From the NCBI RefSeq assembly GCF_005280255.1, contig NZ_CP040018.1, forward strand, positions 5,394,001-5,458,000: 64,000 bases of DNA. Reading direction: 5' to 3'. Below the pieces are notes generated by a model. The model did no database searches and was not told the DNA's origin. It saw only the letters and a program-made list of their open reading frames with translations. Below are positions 17,964 through 26,700 of this stretch, in pieces (the first letter of the stretch is position 1; every line of letters begins with the position of its first letter). The stretch is from Arthrobacter sp. 24S4-2. GTDB lineage: Bacteria > Actinomycetota > Actinomycetes > Actinomycetales > Micrococcaceae. Both the position numbers and the translations under genes were made by a program.

Positions 17964-19082
17964 CTAGGAACGCCGTGGCGGGTTTGTATAGTTCGCACAG
18001 AGCTCCAGGAAGCGGGTGTTGGCTTCCGTCTCGCCGATACTCACCCGGACTCCCTCGTTGCCGAAGGCCCGCACCGACAGGGCCTGCCCACCCGCCAGCG
18101 CGGCGAACTCCGCACTGTTTTCGCCCAGATTCAGCCACACGAAGTTGCCCTGCGCATCCGGCACAAACCAGCCAAGTTCGCGGAGGCCGGCGGTGACGCG
18201 ATCCCGTTCGTCCACCAGGCTTTGTACCCTTTCTACAACCTGACTGAAATTCTGCAGGGAGGTGACAGCGGCGTTCTCGGCGATCTGGGATACGGCGAAC
18301 GGCGTGGCGGCCACGCGGAGGTGCTGGGTCAGCTCCGGATTGGCGACACTGTACCCCACCCGCAGGCCGGCCAGCCCGTGAGCCTTGGAGAAGGTCCGGA
18401 GCACCACCACGTTGGGGTATCTGCGGTACAGCCCGATGCCGTCCACGGCATCCTGCGCGCGGACGAACTCCTGGTAGGCCTCATCGATGACAATGACGAC
18501 GTCGGACGGGACAGACCGGATAAACCGCTCGGTCTCGTCTTTTTCCAGAACGGGACCGGTGGGGTTGTTGGGAGTGCAGAGCAAGATCACCTTGGTGCGC
18601 GCTGTCACGGCTGCGGCCATGGCGTCGAGATCGTGCCGACCGTCGGCGGTCACGGGGATCCGGACGCTCTCGGCCCCTGCCAGTCCGACGCAGATGGGGT
18701 AGGCCTCGAAGGACCGCCAGGCGTAGATAACTTCATCCGCCTTGCCGTCGTCATTCTGGCCCGCGAAGGTCACGAGAATCTGGTTCAGGGCGCCGAGGCT
18801 GCCGGCACCGGTGACGATGTCCTCGGCGGGAACATCCAGGAACTCGGCGAGCGCTCCTCGGAGCTTGGTGCTGAGGGGATCCGGATAGCGGTTGAAATCG
18901 GTCTGGGCCGCGATGGCCTGCAACACTGCAGGAATGGGCGGAAGCGGGTTTTCATTGGACGAGAGCTTGTAGCTCGTAAGGCCCTCGACGACGGCGGGAG
19001 GCTTGCCTGCGGCGTAGCGGGGAAGCATGTCCACAACCGGCCGCGGCCTGATTCCGGCCGCGCTGTTCTCTGGTGAAGTCAT
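17964..19082 (-). CDS. Histidinol-phosphate/aromatic aminotransferase family protein
   Basis: A 372-residue fold-I aminotransferase of the HisC family. YKLSSNENPLPP lies near the N-terminus, then CTPNNPTGP, IDEAYQEF and RTFSKAHGLAGLRVGY with the PLP lysine. Isolated actinobacterial HisC homologues outside his operons are often aromatic (phenylalanine) aminotransferases; which one applies here cannot be decided by eye. The ATG at 19082 has no ribosome binding site but a TAGGCT box ends 7 nt before it, so the mRNA is probably leaderless. Proximity to bkd may reflect amino acid turnover. Confidence 0.88.
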   Translation of the reverse strand: MTSPENSAAGIRPRPVVDMLPRYAAGKPPAVVEGLTSYKLSSNENPLPPIPAVLQAIAAQTDFNRYPDPLSTKLRGALAEFLDVPAEDIVTGAGSLGALNQILVTFAGQNDDGKADEVIYAWRSFEAYPICVGLAGAESVRIPVTADGRHDLDAMAAAVTARTKVILLCTPNNPTGPVLEKDETERFIRSVPSDVVIVIDEAYQEFVRAQDAVDGIGLYRRYPNVVVLRTFSKAHGLAGLRVGYSVANPELTQHLRVAATPFAVSQIAENAAVTSLQNFSQVVERVQSLVDERDRVTAGLRELGWFVPDAQGNFVWLNLGENSAEFAALAGGQALSVRAFGNEGVRVSIGETEANTRFLELCANYTNPPRRS

Positions 19083-19089
19083 GCCAACT

Positions 19090-19095
19090 AGCCTA
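19090..19095 (-). promoter_or_regulatory. -10 box of a leaderless promoter
   Basis: On the minus strand TAGGCT ends 7 nt before the aminotransferase ATG. The absence of a Shine-Dalgarno supports a transcript starting at the A of ATG. The same hexamer precedes the PNPOx-like gene near 56,290 at the same distance. Confidence 0.5.
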
Positions 19096-19142
19096 CTTGT
19101 CCCTCCCTGCCGCTTACCGCTGCCGTATGAAAGCATGGAGCC

Positions 19143-19568
19143 ATGTTTTCTTTCATCGTGCGGGTACTCATCAACGGCCTGGCCCTCGGGATCGCGAGCT
19201 GGATCCTTCCCGGCCTGGACATCTCCACCACCGCCACGACGGAAGCCGTGGCGCAGGGCGGCGTCTCACAGGGAACCGACCCGATCGGCATCATCCTGGC
19301 GTACCTGTTCATCGGTTTGATCTTCGGCCTGGTCAACGCGCTGGTCCGCCCGATTGTCAGCCTGCTCTCCCTGCCCATCACCATCCTGACCCTGGGCCTG
19401 TTCACCATCGTCATCAACGCGGCGATGCTGTACCTGACGTCCTGGCTGAGCAGCTACACCCCGGTCCACTTCACCATCGATTCGTTCTTCTGGACTGCGG
19501 TGCTGGCAGCCATCATCATCACGGTGGTCTCGCTCGTGGCAGGCAGGATCACCGGCGTCCGACGCTAG
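19143..19568 (+). CDS. Four-TM 'phage holin family' membrane protein
   Basis: A 141-residue protein with four hydrophobic helices, at about residues 3-24, 48-70, 75-98 and 113-135. The second and third are linked by the conserved segment GLVNALVRPIVSLLSLPITILTLGLF typical of the YvlD/superfamily IV 'holin-like' group. Despite the family name it is a widespread chromosomal membrane protein, and nothing around it is phage-derived. Its function is unknown. It is divergent from the aminotransferase gene, and its stop abuts the stop of the convergent hydrolase gene (TAGCTA). Confidence 0.85.
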   Translation: MFSFIVRVLINGLALGIASWILPGLDISTTATTEAVAQGGVSQGTDPIGIILAYLFIGLIFGLVNALVRPIVSLLSLPITILTLGLFTIVINAAMLYLTSWLSSYTPVHFTIDSFFWTAVLAAIIITVVSLVAGRITGVRR

Positions 19569-20996
19569 CTACCGCCCAACCCATCTGGCCGCGCCCGATG
19601 GCGGCGTGCCCTGCTGGCGCGCGGGCGTAACCTGCGGTACCCGGTTCACGGCGAAGCGAGTCGCCGTCCCTGCGCCGCCCGCACCCAGTACGCCGGCGAG
19701 GACGGCGGTGTTTGCCACCAAAGAGGGGTCCTCACTCGCGGCAACGGCTCTGGCGCCTGCCTCGTAGTTGACGATTTTGTGGCCGGGTCCAAGTCCGGGG
19801 TCTTCGCCCGGCAGGGTGAGCGCCCTGTCGGTCAGTGTGACGGTGACCCTGTCCCGGGTATCCGGGTTGGGCGTTCCGTCGCTGCCGGGAACCCAGTCCT
19901 GGCGGTGCTCCAGGTGGAGCGAGGTGATTCCTGGTTCCGGCGTGATACCGCCGACCGGCGATCCGGCCGTCAGCACATATTTCAGGTCGAATTCGGCGAG
20001 GAACGCCTTGTCGCTGCTGAGGTTCATGGCGTGCGCCCCGCCCTGGCTGTAGCCGACGGCGACCACGTCGTCCCCCTTGACGGCACCGGCCTGGTGCAAG
20101 GCGGACAGAATGGCGGCGTTGAGATGCTCGGAGCCGTATCCCAGGGCCTCCGCAATTCCTGCCTCATCCAGCGGGTTTGGGCCCCCGGGCGGATCTGTGG
20201 GCTGCGTGCCGGGAACGAGGACCACATAGGCCTTGCGGCCCCCGTTGTCGACCTGTATGACTTCTATCTTTCCGTGGCCGTCCGCGTCCAACTCCCGCAA
20301 GCTTGCCAGGAGGCCGGCAGGAGATGTGTCCACTGTCTGCTCGCGCGTGAGTTCCTCGACGGCCGTGACGGGGCGCGGCCTCAGCTCCGGGAGAAATGCC
20401 TCGATGAACCTGCGTACCAGCGGGCCTACGGCGGAAATGTCCCTGCCGGCGGCTATCTCCGCCGCCAGAAAACGGGCGAGATCCGTCGGTGCAATCCCGG
20501 CCATCAGCCTGAGTGACAAAAACAGTGCCAAGGCCTCGGCGGCGTCACGGCTTGGGTAGTTGGAGGAGGTCAAGTCCACGAAAAGGTTGGGCACGAAGCC
20601 CCAGCCGTCGTCCGGCCATCGGATCCCTGCGGCGGCGAGGGCCTCGGCCGCCTCGTATTCCCGGTGGCTGGCCCGCACCTGGCTGCCGAGGCGCTGGAGT
20701 TCTTCCCTGACGGCGCGCACCGACTGGCCGCCCTCGCCCACCGCGATCAGCGCGGCCGTGCCGCTGGGGCGCGGATCGTTTTCGTAGGGACAAAGCTCTT
20801 CCCAGATGCGCCGCACGCTGACTTCAATGGCTGAGAGTTCGCCGGCCAGGCCTTCCAGTTGTGCGGCGCCGGCCATGAGTTCCTCCAACTGGAAGCGGAT
20901 ACCACCGACACCGCCGCGGATCCGCAGGCTTCCGTCCTCGCCCGGCCGCAACGGACCCAGCGGACCGCCGCTTCCCGACGGCGTGACCTCCGTCAT
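19569..20996 (-). CDS. Helical (WXG-like) N-domain fused to alpha/beta hydrolase
   Basis: A 475-residue protein. Residues about 30-125 are an Ala/Glu-rich helical region without a signal peptide, resembling ESX/WXG100-superfamily domains. The second half is an alpha/beta hydrolase with nucleophile motif GYSQGG (Ser317) and a later SPVGGITPEPGITSLHLEHRQDWVPGSD segment. The upstream 101-residue gene encodes a small WXG100-like protein and its stop overlaps this start (TAATG), so the two are translationally coupled. Inference: a type VII-type secreted or envelope-associated lipase/esterase with its partner. No ESX secretion genes are in the window, and the substrate is unknown. Confidence 0.7.
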   Translation of the reverse strand: MTEVTPSGSGGPLGPLRPGEDGSLRIRGGVGGIRFQLEELMAGAAQLEGLAGELSAIEVSVRRIWEELCPYENDPRPSGTAALIAVGEGGQSVRAVREELQRLGSQVRASHREYEAAEALAAAGIRWPDDGWGFVPNLFVDLTSSNYPSRDAAEALALFLSLRLMAGIAPTDLARFLAAEIAAGRDISAVGPLVRRFIEAFLPELRPRPVTAVEELTREQTVDTSPAGLLASLRELDADGHGKIEVIQVDNGGRKAYVVLVPGTQPTDPPGGPNPLDEAGIAEALGYGSEHLNAAILSALHQAGAVKGDDVVAVGYSQGGAHAMNLSSDKAFLAEFDLKYVLTAGSPVGGITPEPGITSLHLEHRQDWVPGSDGTPNPDTRDRVTVTLTDRALTLPGEDPGLGPGHKIVNYEAGARAVAASEDPSLVANTAVLAGVLGAGGAGTATRFAVNRVPQVTPARQQGTPPSGAARWVGR

Positions 20997-21301
20997 TAGT
21001 AACCGCCCCCGGGGGTCCGTTGCGATGAAACGGAAACCTGCTGCGAATGGCGTCGGACGGCGTCGGACGCGGCAAACAGCCGCTCCCGCGCACGACTCAG
21101 CGCGGCCGCCTGCAGTGACACGGCAGTGCGGTACGCCTGCCCGGCCGGCGACTGCCACTCCGTCAACTGAACCTGACGGAACCGGAGCATCAGTGTGTCC
21201 AGGCTGTGCGCGCACTCAGCGACCCGCCAGGCCAACTGCTGGACCTCGAAGCTCCGCGAGCCACACGCGTCCGCATCTGCTGCCGTGATGCTGCCGCTCA
21301 T
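20996..21301 (-). CDS. WXG100-like small helical protein
   Basis: A 101-residue protein, the size of WXG100/ESX partners. Two helical stretches flank LTEWQSPAGQAYRTAV, where Trp49 sits at the hairpin as in WXG proteins, although the strict W-X-G is W-Q-S here. No signal peptide is visible. I begin at ATG 21301 (MSGSITAAD); the longer frame to 21442 runs through the purB promoter region. Its stop overlaps the start of the hydrolase gene. Inference: it is the secretion or chaperone partner of that protein. Confidence 0.65.
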   Translation of the reverse strand: MSGSITAADADACGSRSFEVQQLAWRVAECAHSLDTLMLRFRQVQLTEWQSPAGQAYRTAVSLQAAALSRARERLFAASDAVRRHSQQVSVSSQRTPGGGY

Positions 21302-21491
21302 TATGTATCCCCTGACTTTGTTCACCTGCGTGTTCGGTGAAAACGACGCTACGGAGCGGGCCGCGGACCCGGAACCGCCGCCGCCGGCTATGTGGAAAAC
21401 CGAAGGCCCCGAAGAACCCCAGGCCTGGTGGGGGAAAGTCACACGGAACGCGCGCTTAAGGGGCGGCGGAACTTCATGAAAGAATCAGGAC

Positions 21492-22934
21492 ATGCCTGAA
21501 ACTGCCGCCACAGCTGACACCCGTACGCCTTCCGGACGCCTGGCCCTTGCCGCCTCGCCGGACCAGATTGCCCTCGGCCCGCTGGACGGCCGTTACCAGT
21601 CCGCCGTCGCACCGCTGGTGGACTACCTCTCCGAGGCGGCGCTCAACCGGGACCGCGTGGCCGTAGAAGTCGAGTGGCTCATCCACCTGACCAGCAACAA
21701 CGTCCTTCCGGGAGCGGGCCCGCTGACTGCTGAGCAGCAGGAACAGCTCCGCGCGGTGGTCACCGAATTCAACTCCGCGTCGGTCACCGAACTGGCCGAG
21801 ATCGAGGCCGTAACGGTCCACGATGTGAAGGCCGTGGAGTACTACATCGGCCGCCGCCTGCCGGCCATCGGCATCGAACGCCTGACCGCGATGGTGCACT
21901 TCGGCTGCACTTCCGAGGACATCAACAACCTCTCATACGCGCTGGGCGTCAAGGGCGCTGTGGAGGACGTGTGGCTGCCGGCCGCCCGCGCCCTCATTGC
22001 GCAGATCAGCAAGATGGCACAGGACAACCGGGCCGTTCCCATGCTCTCCCGCACCCACGGCCAGCCGGCCACACCCACCACACTCGGCAAGGAACTGGCG
22101 GTCATCGCGCACCGCCTGACCCGCCAGCTGGACCGCATCGCCAAGACCGAATACCTCGGCAAGATCAACGGTGCCACCGGCACCTACGCCGCACACGTTG
22201 CCTCCGTTCCCGGCGCCGACTGGCAGCAGGTTGCGAAGTCGTTCGTGGAGGGGCTGGGCCTGACCTGGAACCCGCTGACCACCCAGATCGAAAGCCACGA
22301 CTGGCAGGCTGAACTGTACGCCGACGTGGCACGCTTCAACCGGATCCTGCACAACGTCTGCACGGACATCTGGAGCTACATCTCCATCGGCTACTTCGCG
22401 CAGATCCCGGTGGCCGGCGCCACGGGCTCCTCCACGATGCCGCACAAGGTCAACCCGATCCGCTTCGAGAACGCCGAAGCGAACCTGGAAATTTCGTCCG
22501 GACTGCTGGACGTGCTGGGCTCCACCCTGGTCACCTCGCGGTGGCAGCGCGACCTCACCGACTCGTCCAGCCAGCGCAACATCGGTGTGGCCTTCGGCCA
22601 CTCGCTGCTGGCCATCTCCAACGTGGCCAAAGGCCTGGACCGCCTGGATGTGGCGGAAGACGTCCTGGCCGGAGACCTCGACACCAACTGGGAAGTGCTG
22701 GGCGAAGCCATCCAGATGGTGATGCGCGCGGAGGCAATTGGCGGCGTCGAAGGCATGGAAAACCCGTATGAACGCCTCAAGGACCTCACCCGCGGACAGC
22801 GCGTGGATGCAGCCCGGATGCAGGAATTCGTGCAGGGCCTTGGCCTTTCCGCGGACGCAGAAGCCCGGCTGCTGGCGCTGACCCCGGGCAAGTACACGGG
22901 CATCGCGGACCGGCTGGTGGACCACCTCAAATGA
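21492..22934 (+). CDS. purB: Adenylosuccinate lyase
   Basis: A 480-residue fumarase/aspartase-superfamily enzyme. It splits SAICAR to AICAR and adenylosuccinate to AMP, each releasing fumarate, in purine synthesis. Visible motifs: GPLDGRYQS at the N-terminus, FGCTSEDINN, SRTHGQPATPTTLGKE with the catalytic His, and the family signature GSSTMPHKVNPIRFENAE. The length fits the longer E. coli-type PurB. The ATG at 21492 has only AGG nearby. Its stop overlaps the start of the histidine phosphatase gene (ATGA), so the two are co-translated. Confidence 0.96.
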   Translation: MPETAATADTRTPSGRLALAASPDQIALGPLDGRYQSAVAPLVDYLSEAALNRDRVAVEVEWLIHLTSNNVLPGAGPLTAEQQEQLRAVVTEFNSASVTELAEIEAVTVHDVKAVEYYIGRRLPAIGIERLTAMVHFGCTSEDINNLSYALGVKGAVEDVWLPAARALIAQISKMAQDNRAVPMLSRTHGQPATPTTLGKELAVIAHRLTRQLDRIAKTEYLGKINGATGTYAAHVASVPGADWQQVAKSFVEGLGLTWNPLTTQIESHDWQAELYADVARFNRILHNVCTDIWSYISIGYFAQIPVAGATGSSTMPHKVNPIRFENAEANLEISSGLLDVLGSTLVTSRWQRDLTDSSSQRNIGVAFGHSLLAISNVAKGLDRLDVAEDVLAGDLDTNWEVLGEAIQMVMRAEAIGGVEGMENPYERLKDLTRGQRVDAARMQEFVQGLGLSADAEARLLALTPGKYTGIADRLVDHLK

Positions 22935-23602
22935 GGCTCCTGCTCATACGCCACGGCCAGACCCCGGGCAACGTCCTGGGCCAGCTGGACACCGCGCACC
23001 CCGGGCCCGGGCTGACGGAACTCGGCGAGCGGCAGGCGGAGGCGCTCTCGCGTACCCTGGCGAATGAGCAGATCCATGCCCTCTACGCCTCCACGCTGAT
23101 CCGGACCCAGATCACGGCTGCGCCGCTGGCGCGGCTGCACGGGCTCGACGTCGAGGTGCTTGACGGGATCCACGAGATTGAGGCCGGGGCGCTGGAGAAG
23201 CTCACGGACCACGAATCCCACAAGCGGTACCTGGGCACCATCTTCGCCTGGGCGGACGGAGAGCTGGACCGGCGGATGCCGGCCGGTCCGAGCGGCCGGG
23301 ACTTTTTTGACCGCTACGACGCCGCGATCGCCAAGGTTGCCGCACTGGCCGACGGAGCGGCCAACCGGGGGTCGCTGGCCGTCGTCAGCCACGGCGCAGC
23401 CATCCGGGTGTGGGCCGGCCTGCGGGCCGGCAACATCGAAGCCGACTTTGCCATCCGCCATGCCCTCGCCAATACCGGCATCGTGGCACTGGATGGGGAC
23501 CCCGACGCCGGCTGGAACCTGATCCACTGGGACGACAGCCCGGTGGGCGGCCTGGCATTGGCTGACCCTACTGCCGAGGACCCCGCGGGCAAGCCGGCCT
23601 AG
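22931..23602 (+). CDS. Histidine phosphatase (phosphoglycerate-mutase-like) family protein
   Basis: A 223-residue member of histidine phosphatase branch 1. The nucleophile motif LIRHGQTPGN is at residues 5-14, HEIEAG carries the acid/base region, and VVSHGAAIRVW holds the second catalytic His. Substrate is unknown; such proteins hydrolyse small phosphate esters or phosphoproteins rather than act as glycolytic mutases. It overlaps purB by 4 nt, suggesting co-expression with purine synthesis. Confidence 0.9.
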   Translation: MRLLLIRHGQTPGNVLGQLDTAHPGPGLTELGERQAEALSRTLANEQIHALYASTLIRTQITAAPLARLHGLDVEVLDGIHEIEAGALEKLTDHESHKRYLGTIFAWADGELDRRMPAGPSGRDFFDRYDAAIAKVAALADGAANRGSLAVVSHGAAIRVWAGLRAGNIEADFAIRHALANTGIVALDGDPDAGWNLIHWDDSPVGGLALADPTAEDPAGKPA

Positions 23603-23761
23603 CGGCCGCCGCCCTGGCCGGCCCGGCCCGCCGTGCCACGCCCGGCCACGAACATGCACTGGACTGCTCCCCGGAAGCCAGCCATGATGAAAGCAGGCGC
23701 GGGGGACAGAACAGTCGGCCGCGGCGTGCGGTGGCTCCCCGCGTAGTGGAGGCGCAGTGGC

Positions 23762-26700
23762 ATGTCACGCAAGGCGGTACACACGGAAGATGCACCGGCT
23801 CCCGGCCACCCCGGGCCAGACCAGCCCTTCCTGGCGGCTTACTACGAACATGTAGCGCCGGAGGACCTTCAAAGCTACAGTCCCGAGAACCTGGAACAGC
23901 GGGCCGCGGCACACCGGGGACTGGCCGGCGTCCGCCCGCCCGGCACAGCCGCCGTCGACGTCCTCAATGAAAGCGATGCCAGCGTCCTGCTGGTGGTCAC
24001 GGACGCCATGCCGCACCTGCTCCATTCGCTTACGGCCGAGCTGGCCCGCGAAAACGAGTCCATCAGGCTGTTGGTCCATCCCACGTTCCTGGTACGTCGG
24101 GATCCGGAAACGCACCAGTTACTGGAGATCCGGCCCGGATCGCCGCAGTCCGGCCTGCCGGCCGGAATTGCGCATAGTGCGGACCCCGCGGCGGCCGACA
24201 CGGCGAATGACCCGCCGGGCTGGTCGTCGGAATCCTGGGTGGCCGCGGAGATCGGTCGCCTGCCGGGGGCACGGGGCATCCGGGAACTTGTTGCCAACGT
24301 GCAGCGCGTGCTGGCTGACGTGAAACTGGTGGCCGATGACACACCCGCCATCCATTCCCGGCTGGCGCAGGCCACCGGCACCGTGGACAGGCTCTCCAGC
24401 GGTTCGGCTCCAACTCCGGAGCAGCTCGGAGAACTCCTGCGCTGGCTGGACCGCGGCAACTTCCTGTTCCTGGGTTACTGCGAATACGAATATTCGGCAG
24501 CGGACGGCCGGGCTGCCCTCAAGTTGCGGCCGGGAACCGGACTGGGCCTGCTCAGGGAGGACCGGCCCGAAGCCAGCCAATCGTCGCCTGGCATCCCCCA
24601 CTCGGAGGTTTTCACGCTGTCCATCTCGGACATGAGATGCTCCGTCCCGCGCCCGGCCTACCCGGACGAAATCCATATCCAAACCTTCGAGCGGACAGGA
24701 CGGGCGACAGGCGAAATGCGCTTCGTGGGCCTGTTCGCCCCGGGCGCCACGGGCCGGTCCGTGCGGCGCATCCCGGTCATCCGGGACAAGGTCCAGGCGG
24801 TCCAGCGGCACTTCGGGTTCACCGAGGCCTCCCACCCCGGCAAGCAGTTGCTGGCCGTTCTCGAATCCTTCCCCTTGGACGAGCTGTTTCATCTGGACCC
24901 GGAGGAACTGTCCCGGCTGTCCCGCGAGATCCTGCTCCTGCAGGCACACCATCAGACACGCGTGTTCCTGCGGGCCGACAGCTACGGCCGCTTCATGTCT
25001 GCCCTGGTGTTCATTCCCCGCCACAGGTACAGCACCGCCGTCCGGCTCCGGATAGAGCAGGAGCTCAAGCAGGCTTTCAGGTCCTCGTCGCTGGAATTCG
25101 AGGTCCGGGTCAGCGAATCGCCCATGGCCCGCGTCTTCTTCCGGATCCTGCTGCCCGTGGGCGGGGCGCGCGACGTCGACGCTGCCGCACTGGAGCGGAG
25201 CCTGGTCAGCGCAACACGGACGTGGGCCGAAGGCCTGGACGAAGCGCTCCGGGACAGGTTGCCCTCCCCAGAGGCCGGCCGGCTGTCCGTCCTCTGGTCC
25301 GCCGCGTTCCCCGCCAGCTACCGCGCCGACTTCGAGGTCGAGGACGCGGTGGAGGACATCAGGCGGTTTGAAAAGTTCGACCTCGACGGCGCGGGCGGGC
25401 GGCCGCTCAGCGATCCGCAGCTGGCGGTTTACTTCCGCACCGATGCGTCCCCCACGCTGGCCGAAGACGCACGGATCCGGCTGTACCTGACCGAGCCGCA
25501 GAGCCTGACACAGATCCTGCCCTTCTTCCACAACCTTGGCCTGGAGGTGCTGAACCAGCGCCCCTTCGACGTCGTGCGGGGTAGCAACCGGCCGCTGTTT
25601 CTGTATGATCTCGGCGTCAAGTATCCACCCGGTGTAGACCCGGCCGGAACCAGCGCGCTGCTGGCGGATGCCTTCAGTGCAGCTGTCCGGGGGGACGAAG
25701 AGTCTGACCGCTTCGACGCCCTTGTGCTCCGGGAGGAGCTCACGTGGCGGAAGGTGGTCATCCTGCGCAGCTACGCCAAGTACCTGAGGCAGCTGGGGAC
25801 CATCTACACCTACGGCTTCATCGCCGACACCCTGCTGGCCAACGTGCCCGCCACCCACGCGCTACTCGGCCTGTTCCATGCCCGCTTTGATCCCGAGCTC
25901 AGCCCCTCCCGGCGGCTCCAGGATACGGCTGCCGCCCGAGCCGCAGTGGCCGAGGCGATCGACGCCGTCCCGTCCTTGGAAGCGGACCGGTTACTGCGGA
26001 CCTTCCTGAACCTGATCGAGGCGACAACCCGCACCAACTTCTTCCGCCACCGGCCCTACCTGAGCTTCAAGCTCCGGCCGTCCGACATTCCGGGAGCACC
26101 CTACCCCCGGCCTAGATTTGAGATCTGGGTCTATTCACCCCGCGTGGAAGGCGTGCACCTGCGGTTCGGACCCGTGGCGCGCGGGGGCCTGAGATGGTCG
26201 GACAGGCGTGAGGACTTCCGCACCGAGATCCTTGGTCTCGTCAAAGCCCAGACGGTCAAAAATTCGGTGATTGTCCCCACCGGAGCCAAGGGCGGCTTCT
26301 ATCCCAAACGGTTGCCCAGTCCGGCCTCTGACCGTACCGCCTGGCTAAAAGAAGGGGAGGAAAGCTACAAGGACTTTGTCCGCGGGCTGCTGGACGTCAC
26401 GGACAACCTGGACACGTCCGACGTCGGAACGGCGCCATCGCGCGGAACGCGCGGGACCCCCGGCCGGGTCATCTCACCGGAGAATGTGGTGAGGCACGAC
26501 GACGACGATTACTACCTCGTGGTGGCGGCTGACAAAGGAACGGCCGCATTCTCCGATACGGCCAACGGCGTGGCATTCGAGTACGGCTTCTGGCTGGGCG
26601 ATGCCTTCGCCTCAGGCGGCTCCGTAGGCTACGACCACAAACAGATGGGCATCACGGCCCAGGGTGCCTGGGAGTCCGTCAAGCACCATTTCAGCGAACT

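Noticed and set aside
19143..19568. Prophage remnant suggested by the 'phage holin' family name
   Set aside because: No other phage-like gene is near; this protein family is a normal chromosomal component of actinobacteria.
24119..25858. Minus-strand open frame of 579 codons
   Set aside because: Antisense to the glutamate dehydrogenase gene, whose frame is continuous and family-matching.
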